64,000 bases of DNA from the NCBI GenBank assembly GCA_947095535.1, contig OX352774.1:117307996-117371995 (forward strand), read 5' to 3'. Of the stretch, positions 38,209-50,010 are shown in pieces. A program made the position numbers and the translations under genes. Each line of letters opens with the position of its first letter. Position 1 is the first letter of the stretch. Source of the stretch: Poecilobothrus nobilitatus (taxonomy: Eukaryota; Arthropoda; Insecta; Diptera; Dolichopodidae). The notes under the pieces were generated by a model, which was not told the DNA's origin, ran no database searches, and worked only from the letters and a program-made list of their open reading frames with translations.

Positions 38209-41200
38209 AATTTTAATAATCTTTAATAATGACTCGTAAATTGCATACTTATAGGATATTATATAACAAAAAATACCTATTACTTAAAATTAAAAGTAAT
38301 AAAACAAAAATTAAGAGTAAAAAGAAAATTAATTTAAAGTAATAAAATATAAACATATGTACGTACAAGTACATGTTTTTCATATAGCTAAAAATTATAT
38401 TAATTATGATTTTTCTTAAATATACAATAATTATTTATTTTAAGACAACAGTCTTAAATATACAGATTCAGCATTGACAATGGTGCAGGATATGGCAGGG
38501 GATTTCGAAACAAACAAAATAATCTTCTTCAAAATAAATCAACTGCCTATGCTCTAAATGGGAAAAGATATGATTTTATTTTTAAACACATATACGAGAA
38601 ACGTGAAACACCGGTATCTTAAAAAGTGTTAGAAAAAAATCTGCCCTCCTCTTCCTATAGAATTTTTTTTGTTTCGACATCCTTCTCCACGTTTTACTCT
38701 ATATCAGTGCTAACTTTGTACGAATACTCTATATAAACGAATGTCCAAACAACAAATTGGCATAAAGCAACTAATTCTGATCAACAGCTCTCAAATTTTA
38801 AATCTTACAATTTTAATTTTTTTATTTTAAATATAAGAAATTTGTACAATACAAAGCCTGAGGAATCAAAAACTTTTAAAATAAAGAATCTTAAATTTAG
38901 TCCTGTTAATGGATTTTTATGTGATAAACATTTAATCAATTCACGTTTTTATTAAGAATTTAACTTTAGTCAGCTATAATTTATCTTCTCAATAAACATA
39001 TTGGAAAGCAATAAACCTAAATATTAACATTTTTATTCAATTTCTTTTTTGTTTAAATAAAAGCAAAAAATTGATAGATATATATTAATATATTATTATA
39101 TTTCTTATTATTTTTTAAATAACTTGAATTAATTGATAACAAAATAAAAACTATAATACCATAAAAAGGCTATTGAAAATAAAATTACACAAAATCATCA
39201 CCAAATCATTGTTATATTGGTTGATTAGTTATTAAAACAGAAAACCGAAGGAAAGAAAACTAAAATCAATCACTTAGCCGAATAAAAAAATAAAATTAAA
39301 TAAAATATCTTTATTTAGTATATATCCTTTATATAAATGCAGTGGTGCTAAATCTATTCGGTACATAGTGCATAACTATATAAATTAATTTAATAACATT
39401 TTTTTGTTTTACGGAGGACGGTCGAAAACATCGAAAGTTACTGAAAGTAAATGCACTAGGCTCGGGGTATAGAGTTGGACTTTAACCAACCAAAACCACA
39501 CCTTTATAACTTTAGAATATGGGTTCTTTTATGTATAACATAATATATAGTTTGGTTTTGGGGATAAGGATATGGAAAAGATTACTTTGGAAATTGGGTT
39601 TGGGATAATCAGGATTATGGAGAAGAAAGTACATATATCGTACATATATGAATTACCAACTATTGAGAACACATGTGCTGGCACATGTTCTGGTTTCCAT
39701 AAATGTAAAGTTAAACGTCGCTAGTTTTTAAACCAAAAAAGTTTTTTTTAATTTTCTTTCCAATCAAACTTCTCTTAATATACTGCTAACTTATACTGTT
39801 ACAATCTAGCCTAACTTACATACATTATTGCAAATTAAAATTAGCATAGAAGGATCTTACAAAATATTTATCTCATTTATCCTAAACATCTAATTTGAAA
39901 TTCAATGTAATTTTAATTATATTTAAATTTTATGTCAAAAATGATAAAAATGTTTTAGAATCCTTCCTTAAATTATTTTACTTATATTCGACAGACTACT
40001 GAATGGATTATAGGAAGTACTATTGAAAAAAATAAAAAAGGAAAATTTACAATTCAATACAGGGAATAAACTTTTGTTTGTACATTTAATGAAAAGTCAT
40101 TGAAACAAAAAAAAAGGGAAAAAAGCTAATACTCGTACATAAAACAAAAAAAGAAAAGTCTCAACAATTTTCTATTCATTAAGAATGCCTCTCTCGTCCA
40201 ATCACTCAAAAACTAACATGGAAACAGAAAAACTTTTTTTTTTTTAATTTTAATTTACTTTTTTTTCAGTTCCTTTTTTTTGTTGTTTTTATTTGTTTTT
40301 TATTATGTTCAAGTTCAAAGTCTATTGATCTAATGGATTTTTGAACTGAAATGATTGAAAAGAATTGAATGAATGAATGATTGAAATCTTTTGATAAATT
40401 ACAAAGTAAAATTTCACATCAATTTTTGTTTATTCCTTCTGTTCCTCTTTAATTGTTCATATTGTATTTGTTGTTTGTTGGATGGTTCAAGACAAATCAT
40501 TGTTAAAAAGTAAGTGTAGACTGACTGAGTCGTCGGTTTAACTCAAAAAATAACATTTTTTTGGTTTTTTTTTGAAATTGAAAATGAAAATAAAATAAAA
40601 GAAAAAAATTTTGAAACTACATTTGAACTTTTGAGATTTTTTAAAAGTAACAACATTAACATCTACTACTGTTACTACTAAACTATTATTTAAAATTGAT
40701 TACACTTCGAATTCTTCAGCAAATTTCATTTCAGAGAATTGTTCATGTCAAAAGCATGAAGATTATAATATTTTTTTTTCTTTTTTTGATTTGTCTTTTT
40801 TATAGTCAGCTTAAAAGAAATTTTTTCTTTATTTTTACTTTTTTGTTTTCATTTAAACTTTGTAACTTTAAATCTTTTTATTTAAAATGTTACAGAAATC
40901 TTTGAATAAAAATACGAAAACAACACTTCGAATTTCACTTAACTAAGTTAAAAAAAATAAAAATAATAAAAATATGTGTCCCTATCTTTCAAGGCTTTCC
41001 ATTCAAGGAAGAAGAAAAGCAGCAAAAAAGAAAAATAGAAAAGAAACAGTTACAATAAAAAAAAACACGAAGAAATTAAATAAAGTTATATACAAAACTG
41101 TTAACGTTATTGTAAATTTTATTTCTATAATAAAATTTTTTACAAGCATTATAAAACCATAATAAATACAACAAACAGAACAAACGGATCTTTTTGGTTT

Positions 41201-42654
41201 GATGGTTTACAAAAAGCAAAGCATTGCAATAAAAATTCGGTCGTCTTAAAAACAATCCATTTTGAAATTTTTATACTTGTTTTCACTTCCACTACCAGGT
41301 GTTTCTATTATCATCTTCCATACAATCCGATACCATCTACAAATATATAATTTTAGTCTTAAGGATCGTCGACGAGTACAATGATAACTGAAGAATCTTT
41401 AAATAATAATCTGAATATATAAATTGAGAAATGAGCACTTCTTTGCTTTATAAAGGCGTTATTATAACTTCAGTGAGAGCAACAAATGCAAGGACTCAGT
41501 TCTGTTCAAAAATTACTACAAAAATCGACCAACAAAGTGACTTATAAGGAAAAAGTTTTTTTTTTTCTTTCCGGAAAAATATTTTAAACTTTATTCAAAA
41601 ACGGAAATTATAAAAAAATCATTTTCATCCTTAGGTTATAGCTTAAATTATATTACTATGTGGAGAAAGAGAGGAAAAGCGAGAAAAAGAGAAGGAATAG
41701 TAGAACAGTATAAAATACAGACTAAGAAGAAAAAAAAATCCTTGGACAATAATTTTATTAGAATTTAAAAAAAAAAAAGAAGCCAACTCTGCAAAATTTC
41801 GTTATTGCTTTTTTATTTATTAATTTTATTTATTTTTATTATAATTTTTTTTTTTTTTTCGTATTTGTTTTAACTTAAACACTAATTTTAAACAATTAGT
41901 TAACAAGATAAAAAATAAAGTCAATATAACTTTACAATTAACAGATTGAAGATGTCAATACATGACTATATATATTAGATATAGGTATAAAAAGATTAGA
42001 AGTAGATTTTCTATTTCGGACTTAGTATATTAAATGTGTTCCTAAAATGTAAATAAATTTATATATTTTTGTATTTTTGTTTTGAGGAATGCTTTAAAGA
42101 TGTTTAAACAGTCTTTCGTGCTTTTATTATACTGTAGATTTTCTTGTTAAATTATAGATAAACAATAAAAACTACTTTCTGATTTATGTTATTTATAAAT
42201 GTTATAAGGATTTGTTTTATATCTGTTTTTACAAAAAGTTTAGTAGGAAAATTTGTGATGATTTGTCTTTGAAATAAAAAAAAATAAACGAAAACTTTAA
42301 AACAAAATAAAAAACTTATCTTAATTATTTAATTATTGAAAGGAAAAACCAAATTGATATATAAAATTTTTTGAGTTATATTTGTAAGCCAATCAATATC
42401 AATAAATCAATACTTATATTTTAATAAATATTTTATTAAATTAAAAAATTTTATTATTAAGTTTTTTTTTTATTAATTATATATATTGCTTAGTTTTAGA
42501 ATGACTCTTAGATTGCTTCTATTTTAGTCTGCTTTTTTTTTAAAGATTTTTTAGGACCTAGCACTCATTAATAAACCGTGCTAAATATTATAAAATTTTT
42601 AAATTTCAATTACCTTTTGTTTTATGGCTAAAAACCAAAACAATTACCATTTAT
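38209..42654. other. Long unassigned AT-rich region of the cyclase intron
   Basis: I looked for the missing TM8-12 exons here and saw none. Open stretches at 40696-40905 and 40974-41162 are T-rich or A-rich and lack splice or family signals. 41640-41790 is purine-rich. No element ends could be defined. Confidence 0.4.
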
Positions 42655-42715
42655 TTATTTATTTTAATATTGCAAATCATATAGGATATTGCAATATTAC
42701 TAAACCTTAAATATT
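42655..42715 (-). repeat. LINE/SINE 3' tail fragment
   Basis: On the minus strand: ggtttagtaatattgcaata ... gcaatattaaaataaataaataaat. This parallels the family A SINE tail (ggttcaataatattgcatta ... taatattaatataaataaata). It is either a decayed SINE tail or the tail of the LINE that mobilised the SINE. Confidence 0.5.
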
Positions 42716-43830
42716 ACTTAACTGTTTGCTCAAAAATCTTCGAAAAAGTCATTTAAAATAGGTTAATACAATTTGGGTTCGAAGAAAAATCAAACACAAC
42801 AGCTGCCAGACTCTTTTTAAATGGCTTTATCTCTAAAAATATTGAAATTGGTAAATTCGTTAGCTTCTTGTTAGTATTTCTTTATATAAAACAGGTCTTC
42901 CATTGCGCGAACCATGACATTCTTCTATTAAAACTTAAGAAATTAAATTTCACAATTGATCAATTAAAATTCTTTCAGTCATATTTTCACGGTCATAAGC
43001 AAAAATTTCGCATAAATAATAACTTTATTAATGAAAAAATAATATCAAGAGGGGTTCCGCAAGTATAAATTTTAGGTCCGCTTCTTTTTAAATTACACAT
43101 TGGCGACATCTTTCATGTAAAATTAAAGGATTGTATTCAGTTATTCGCACATGATGCAGTAATAAAATGTGCAAAGGATTCTGAGAGAAATATTCATCTA
43201 TCTATAAAACATGATTTACTCAATAACTTCAATTATTTTGTTTAATACTTAGTAGCAAATCAAATTGGAATAAACATAAAAAAAATTAATCAAAAACATC
43301 CATACATATTCCTAATGAGAAGACTCTGTAAATTCCTCTCGCATCAATCGGTACAGTATATGCTTCGTGTATAAAATCACATATTTCTTACCTCTTACCT
43401 ATTTTGAGTAGAGCTCCATAAAATTATCTAAATAAATTAGATATAATGCATAAACAATGTGTAAAGCTAGTCCAAGGCTCAACCTTGTTACACCCAACAG
43501 ATTTTATATACACTATAAAATATCTAAGCTTACTATAAAACTATATATATTAAACTGCATTTAAAATCATTCATAATCAATTAAAACATAATTTCATTCT
43601 AAATAGGGATCTAGACATACACAACCTTCCTAACTCTAGGAATAAATCGAACTTTTATCTTTCCCGGTTTGGAACATAACATCAAAAGAATAACTACTTG
43701 TATAAATGCCTTAAGGTTTATAATGAACTTCCATAGAAAATAAAATTATTTAATAATCTTAATCTATTTACACAAAAAATGATTAAATCCACCTTATTTG
43801 GTACATAATATTTTAATAAAACAAAAAATA
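42716..43830 (+). mobile_element. Degenerate LINE fragment, RT to C terminus
   Basis: Broken + strand frames give QFGFEEKSNTTAA (RT entry), HCANHDILLLKLKKLNF (normally F/DTVxHxxLLxKLxxxG), ISRGVPQ near 43050, ILGPLLFKLHIGDI, then LFAHDAVI (normally FADDxxI) near 43140. Near 43700 FYLSRFGT and YKCLKVYNELP match the usual C-terminal part. The longest open piece is only 66 codons. Confidence 0.75.
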
Positions 43831-43937
43831 CTTACAAACTAATAAATCCCCCTATAAACTAACTAACATACATAAATTAAATTCTATGATAAATGTATCT
43901 GTATTCCAAATGATTATCTGAATTTTTTAAAGTTTTA

Positions 43938-45230
43938 GGGCCAGTTTCACCGCTTTCTGATAAACTTCTAGATCGCTATCTTCTAGATAAACTAACTGGT
44001 AGATAAAAGTTCTAGATAATATTGTTTCTGTTTCACAGTACAACTTAATAATAAGTTATTTTATCTCCTGGATAACGTAATCGTTATAAAATTGTATATT
44101 TTTAGGATGAATTTGTACTAAAAATGATTAAAACATTTTTTTATTTTCAAAATTGCAAACTTCAATTTTAAGAAAATATACAAAATATAAATACAAAATT
44201 TCAAAATATATATACAAACATTTAATTTTGCATTATTTCATAATGGAGAAGTTAAAAAAAAGAGATAGGGCTGTAAATTTGACTCAACGTGTTAATAAGT
44301 AATTTTTATTTTCATAACCTTTATCTCCTAAAATAACACAATTTCCAAATTTTCGATTAATTAGTCTCTGTTTTACGAAGGAATTATTGAAAATTGTTTG
44401 GCCATTACATGAACAAGGTCACCTAGCAGCAATGTCGGAAAATTTTAACTTCGTCTCTACTACAGCTTGAACATTAAAAGAAAAATTGTGCTTTCTGTCT
44501 CTGTAGTTATTCTGCGTTTTCTGCTCATGCGAACACACTTATTAATTTAAGTGGATTACATTTATTCTAAATCCTAGCTGTTAATTTGATAAAACGTGCG
44601 TACAATCTATGGCCCCTATAACTCTAGGAAATTTGGCGATGTCGTAAAATTCTTTCATAACATTTTGTAGATTTGACGAAAATTTTATAAAGCATCATCA
44701 CAATCAAAAAGCAGGTAAGCTATAGCAGGACTTCTTATAGTAATCTATTTCTTGGTCATATTGCAGAGTTACTAATAAGTATAAACATATTAATTTTTTC
44801 TGTTTTGAAGAATTTAAGTTAAATTTACAAATTTGTTGGCGTTTTTATTTCATTTTATATTAAAGACAATATATAACTAACTGCCGGTTTAATCAAAATC
44901 AACATCATCAAGTAGTTCATAATAATCTGGCCGTATTCTAATTTATTATTCGTGATCTACGTGAATGTGATATATTATTAAAATATTTATCAAATTCATC
45001 TTCTATGTACTCAAATAAACCCATTTTGTGTTAATTATGAAATATCAAAAAAAAAATTTTTTTTTTTTAATTTCAAAAATAAAAATTTTAACTACTAGAT
45101 AAATTATCAGAAACTTTAACTATTAGATAGGGATATCAGACAGTTGTGAAACAGAAATTTATGATTTATCTATAAGATAAGTTCTGAATAGTCTATCGAC
45201 CAGTTTATCTATAACCGGTGAAACTGGCCC
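43938..45230 (-). mobile_element. PIF/Harbinger DNA transposon, decayed
   Basis: Ends are GGGCCAGTTTCACCG and its complement CGGTGAAACTGGCCC, a perfect 15-bp inverted repeat, with GATAAAC shared further in. Both sides carry TTA (43935-43937 and 45231-45233), the 3-bp target duplication of PIF/Harbinger elements. The 1293-bp length is shorter than an autonomous element, and the internal coding region is only partly recognisable. Confidence 0.85.
44586..44690 (-). pseudogene. Harbinger transposase remnant
   Basis: The minus-strand frame reads MKEFYDIAKFPRVIGAIDCT then HV, ending at a stop soon after. FYxIAxFPxVIGxIDxTHV is the first catalytic block of the Harbinger (HARBI1-type) DDE nuclease, the Asp of GAIDCTH being the first catalytic acid. 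No other catalytic block and no Myb-like partner could be read, so the element depends on others or is extinct. Confidence 0.78.
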
Positions 45231-45394
45231 TTAAACTTCTTTTTTTTTTTATTCTATTGTTAAAAAAAATATATAACCACACAAATATATAGCTTTATGC
45301 TTGGGTCTCAATCTATCTATTATGTATGTATTGAAAAAACCAAATTATGTATAATTAGTTTTATATTGTAAATACAGAAAAAAAAAACAATCTT

Positions 45395-46350
45395 CTCAAA
45401 CCCATCCGATTTGAAACCGCTCTCCATCGATTAATATGGTTAGCCTTGAAGAAATACATAAATTAGGAACATTGATAGTCTGCTCAACATTCGCAGCGGA
45501 GCTGGTGGCAGTAGAAGAGGGAATCAAAATGGGGAGAAAGAATATTTGGTGGAGTAAAAAACAATATTTACGCAAAAAACCTAGAAGTTATCAGGGCAAT
45601 CAAAAATACATTAGAGATACAAAACGCCATATAAGAAATTTCATTATAAAAGAAAGGGGTAGAATTAAGTTAATATAGGTCCCAGGTTACGCGGGTATAC
45701 CTGATAATGAAAAACCGGATAAAGAAACATGGCAGCTAAGAGCCCACATATATTCAGAGTGGGAAAATTCAGGAAAGTTACTAAGGGATATATTCCCTAT
45801 AAGAAAAAATATAACAGTAGTCAAAACGAAAAGTCGCAAAAATGACATAAGAATAACGAGATTAAGATTGGAAACCACACTGGCCACTCATAAGGCCATC
45901 GACAAAATATCACCTCAATATGTACATTCTGCAATGACCATAAATCATATAATCCTGAAGTGCGTCAATAACATACACAAGATTACACTTAATACCTTAA
46001 AGTGTAAAAACCAAAAAGATTTAGAAAATATTAAAAACGCCAATATGGAATAAAGTAACAAGTAAAACGTTGACAAGAGAAGGAAGATCATGAAAACTGA
46101 AGAATAATGAAATTAATTTTTTAGTCTTTATTTTTCTGTTTTTTTTTTTTTGTGGTGAAATAATGATTATTGGTGAAATAATGATTATTAAAATAATGAA
46201 TTAAGAAAAATTAAAAGGAGTAATCCATCCTTAGATTAAGAAATATACCATTAATATGAAATTAATATAATACTGGCCCACATCCGAAGAGAAAAGATTC
46301 ATTCAAAGGGTCATTATATTACAAATTTAATAAAAATAAATAAATAAAAA
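45395..46350 (+). mobile_element. LINE 3' fragment with RNase H domain
   Basis: Pieces of an RNase H and C-terminal region run over several frames: CSTFAAELVAVEEGIKMG near 45485, RIKLI then VPGYAGIPDNEKPDKET near 45665-45730 (normally WVPGHxGIxGNExAD), then TRLRLETTLATHK, IDKISPQY and NHIILKC. The tail after 46320 is aataaataaataaa. RNase H places it with I/LOA-type LINEs, a different lineage from the 53-55 kb copy. It ends about 75 bp before cyclase exon 10. Confidence 0.75.
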
Positions 46351-46424
46351 TTCATAACATATCAGTAAATATTTAAAAAACGAAAACAAAAATAAATAAT
46401 TTTATATTTTTGTTTATTTTCCAG

Positions 46425-46605
46425 AATATTCTTCCAGATCATGTAGCATCATATTATTTATCACATGAAAAGAATGATGAATTATATTCAAAAATGCATA
46501 AATTATGTGGTGTTATGTTTGCATCAATACCAAATTTTAAAGATTTTTACAATGAAGATATTGAAAATGGAAAAGCATGTATTAGAATATTAAATAAAAT
46601 TATAT
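46425..46605 (+). CDS. Cyclase exon 10: start of C2
   Basis: The acceptor is tttattttccag and the donor gtaagt. It reads NILPDHVASYYLSHEKNDEL, then LCGVMFASIPNFKDFYNED and CIRILNKII. NILPxHVA and GVMFASIPxFxxFY are the standard C2 entry of AC2/AC8-type enzymes. It ends in phase 1, after which exon 11 should begin with two bases completing a codon before DFD. Confidence 0.9.
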
Positions 46606-46747
46606 GTAAGTAATATATATTGTGATTTTATTTTATACTTTAAGTAAATATATATGGAAATGAAAAAGAAAATTTCCGAATTACAAATTTTATAGAAAAA
46701 GAAAACAAAATTATATTTTATTATTCTGTATTTGTTTTGAAATATAA

Positions 46748-46822
46748 GTGACTTTGATGCTCCGTTAGATGAATCATGTTTTACATCAATTGAAAAAATC
46801 AAAACAGTTGGTGCAAGTTAAT
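46748..46822 (+). pseudogene. Cyclase exon 11: damaged C2 segment
   Basis: It reads DFDAPLDESCFTSIEKIKTV then GAS. The Lys of EKIKT is the adenine-contacting residue in cyclases. In-frame joining from exon 10 needs the exon to start at the G of GTGAC, but the bases before it are AA (aatataa|gtgac) rather than AG. The only nearby AG would shift the frame to an early stop. After GAS, where YMAxSGL is expected, LINE sequence begins. The exon has therefore lost its 3' part, unless a rare alternative splice exists. Confidence 0.72.
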
Positions 46823-47340
46823 TTCTTATGCTGCACCCATATGGTTCAACATAAGTGTAAGCCTAACAGAGAAAATAAGAAAGTTCGTACGTAAATGCAT
46901 TAGAGCTTGCGTAAATCTACACAGAAAGGCAGAAACAGATTACAAACATTTTTACTTCAACAAATGCTTGTACCGTACAGTAACAATTATCAGATTCTTT
47001 TTTACTTTCAGATCACAATTATCAGATCACTTTTTTATAAAAATTATCCGTAATCACTTTAGCAGATCTCTAAATATGGTAGAATAACCGTGTTCGGGTT
47101 TCATAGCATCTGAACATTTTATATATCTTGATTCTAAAGGGTATATTCAGAATCACGAGCATGTCCCTCTTTTATATCATTATAATAGACGGGCTACATG
47201 AAACCAAACCAAAACCCAAATAATATTGAAACTAATTCACTGAAATATGACATGTTTGTCGCTGATAAGAACAAAAATGTAAATAGAAATCAATGGTGGA
47301 TATCTTATTAACATCCACATTTTTTTTTCTTTCTTTTCAA
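46822..47340 (+). mobile_element. LINE 3' fragment interrupting the cyclase exon
   Basis: Directly after the GAS codons, LISYAAPIWFNISVSLTEKI, RKCIRACVNLHRK and then frames with IKIIRNHFSRS. These match 49555-49790 of the LINE at 47.9-50.5 kb (LVYGSPIWFNISASL, RKCLRACTNLFRK, IRIMRNHIQRS). It is the same lineage, 5' truncated, with stops. No poly(A) or target duplication could be identified. Confidence 0.75.
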
Positions 47341-48705
47341 TAGGTTAAGACCTAGGTTAAGTTTTATTCAAAAATAAATATTAAAATTTGTTTTGGTTTT
47401 ATAATTTTTCCAATTAAAAAACAACAAAATTTAAATTTTTACTTAAATTATTTTCTGAAAGAAAAGTAGTAGGTATATTGTGTAGATCTAATTATATAAT
47501 TTTTATTTTGTTCTTATAGACGAACTAAGAACAGAAAATAACTAGCAAAATTAAAATTTAGTTTTTAAGGTCTAGTCATAAGTAGACTATTTGGTATTCA
47601 TTTTTTGTAAGACTTTTTATGTAATTGAAATAAGAATCTGTTAATAAAAAAAAAAAAAATTCAATTTCGCAATATCGGAAAAGTATTACGGATGTCAAGG
47701 TCATTCTGGGCTGATTTTATTTATTTATTTATTTATATTAATATTACATACATTAATGTAGTGCAATATTATTGAACCATCGGCTACTAAGACCATTATA
47801 GGTTTTTATACTATTATTAAATTATATACTAATATTATTAATTTTGTTTATATTTTACACTATATATTAAAGCCAAATTCTTTCTACCAAATTCAAACTT
47901 TACAAATGTAATATCCCAAGAGACGACCCTGTTTTAGTCTTAACTAATTCTCTATTAAATAATATAAATTCACTAATAAAACAAAATCTTCGATTGGCAA
48001 TAAATAATTTCTGAACAAACAGAATAAATAATATCACACTCAAAAAAAATAACTGCGTCTTTTCAGAAATTAATAACATATACAGAAAAAACTACAGGTA
48101 AAGTTAATAAAATTTTAATTCCGGTAAACCACAGTAGTACACTTAATCTAGCCGACATTGACATTAATAACCTCAGTCGTGAAGCAAACAACTACATAAT
48201 AGACGATGATATTAATATTTCTAATATTATGGCAGCTCATCTATTCTAAACGCATGAGCTGACCTCAAAAAGAACATCTGCAATTGATCAAACCATTTCT
48301 AAAACAATTACCAATTTCAATACTGCAATAGAAACTAATCTAGAAAATAACAAAACCGTAACTAAATTCAGCAATAGCCTACTATCAAATAAACCTATAA
48401 CAAACACAAGATTCAGTAACTATTTCACAACACCTTAAATCATTAAAGAAATAATTAGCGGCTTAAAAAATAAAACTTCATCGGGAATAGACGAAATCCC
48501 TGCAATAGCACTCAAACATATCTCAGATGGCTTAATTGATAAATTTTACATAATATTTAACAATTGCTTAAATCTGAGCTACTTTCCAAAATCATGGAAA
48601 ATAGCCCAAGTTGTTATGATTAAGAAACCAGGTTAAAATAAATCAGATGTTAATAGCTACCGTCCTATCAGCTTACTTCCTAATATTAGTAAAATATTTG
48701 AAATA

Positions 48706-49542
48706 GTGATAAATAAATTTCGCATTAGTGAATCCGAAGATAAAAAAATAATACCAAACAATCAATTTGGATTCCGCCATATGCATAGCACTATTCACGC
48801 CATGACCAAATTCTCTTCGGATATTTGCAGATATGTAAACAACAATAACTGTGTAGCCACCTGCTTTATCGATTTAGAACGGGCATTTGATACAGTCTGG
48901 TTAGACGGTTTAATTTATAAATTGCTCAAGTACAACTTCCCTTTACACGTGGTGTCTGTAATTAACAACATGATTCGCGGTAAATCTTTTAGAGTTTTGT
49001 CAGCGAATACAAAATGTTCTAAAAAATTTCCAATACATAATGGTCTACGGCAAAGAACTGTTAACTCACCGCTACTTTTTATCATATATACAAGCGACTT
49101 GCTTGATTGCCTAAATAAAAGTTTAGGTCCCAATCATTGCATTGCATTTGCGGATGACTTAACAGTATATTCAGCTAATCGTAACCCCAAAATTGCAGAA
49201 TACCTTTTGCAAAAACTGTTTAATAAAATAGTCAATTATTGCAATACGTGGAAACTTAAAATCAACTTTAACAAATGCGAAACTGTGCTATTTAGAGACA
49301 CCACTAATAAAGCCAATAAAGATATAATGAGAAATTGGAGAAAATTCATGATTAAAACACCAGACAACACAAAACTCCCCAATAAAAGTTACACAAAATA
49401 TCTAGGAGTACACTTCCACTATCTCCTAAACTTCAAAGTCCATACCTACAAAACGATTGAAAAAGCTAATAAAGCATTTGGTAGCCTCAACAAACTATTT
49501 CATTCACGAACTTTAAACAGTAAAGTAAAAATCTTGTGTTAA
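48706..49542 (+). CDS. LINE reverse transcriptase, main open segment
   Basis: The longest open piece of the LINE is 278 codons, and it opens within the RT domain, so the start codon is not biological. Upstream in broken frame are GLKNKTSSGIDEIP and SYRPISLLPNISKIFE. Inside: NNQFGFRHMHSTIHA, CFIDLERAFDTVW (first catalytic Asp), GLRQRTVNSPLLFIIYTSDL (normally LxQGTVNSP), and IAFADDLTVYSA with the catalytic FADD. It ends at a TAA after SKVKILC. The RT core is intact over this piece, though the ORF as a whole is dead. Confidence 0.85.
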   Translation: MINKFRISESEDKKIIPNNQFGFRHMHSTIHAMTKFSSDICRYVNNNNCVATCFIDLERAFDTVWLDGLIYKLLKYNFPLHVVSVINNMIRGKSFRVLSANTKCSKKFPIHNGLRQRTVNSPLLFIIYTSDLLDCLNKSLGPNHCIAFADDLTVYSANRNPKIAEYLLQKLFNKIVNYCNTWKLKINFNKCETVLFRDTTNKANKDIMRNWRKFMIKTPDNTKLPNKSYTKYLGVHFHYLLNFKVHTYKTIEKANKAFGSLNKLFHSRTLNSKVKILC

Positions 49543-49605
49543 AAAACTCTCATAAGACCAATCCTTGTATATGGCTCTCCCATTTGGTTTAACATAAGCG
49601 CTTCC

Positions 49606-50010
49606 TTGATGGAAAAACTTAGGTTATTCGAAAGGAAGTGTCTAAGAGCATGTACCAATCTTTTTAGAAAACCGTCAACAAATTTTCTACATTACTATTC
49701 TAATAAAATTGTATATGCCGCAAACGTTATTAGAGTCGACAATTTTATCATCCGAATAATGCGTAATCATATTCAACGTAGCAGCCAAGTAGAAAATAAT
49801 TCTCTTATAAGCCACCCTTTTCACGAAAACCAAGAGTACATTATTAGCGCAATTAGAAACGGCTTCATACCACCAGAAGGATTTGTGGTTTTAGATAAAT
49901 ATAAATGTATTGAAAATAATAACTTCATTCCCATAATTTATCACTTTAAAAGACATGCTAATTTAAAATCTTTACCGCATAACCTAAACACACTGGACAT
50001 AACAGATTGA
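49606..50010 (+). CDS. LINE ORF2 C-terminal segment
   Basis: It is 134 codons continuing the ORF after stops at 49540-49600: KLRLFERKCLRACTNLFRK, then VIRVDNFIIRIMRNHIQRS. The matching segment occurs at 46.8-47.1 kb. There is no RNase H or zinc knuckle before the final stop. Confidence 0.75.
   Translation: MMEKLRLFERKCLRACTNLFRKPSTNFLHYYSNKIVYAANVIRVDNFIIRIMRNHIQRSSQVENNSLISHPFHENQEYIISAIRNGFIPPEGFVVLDKYKCIENNNFIPIIYHFKRHANLKSLPHNLNTLDITD

Noticed and set aside
40696..40905. Hydrophobic 69-codon frame as a missing cyclase membrane exon
   Set aside because: It is Phe/Leu-rich only because the DNA is T-rich; no splice sites in the needed phase and no family motif.
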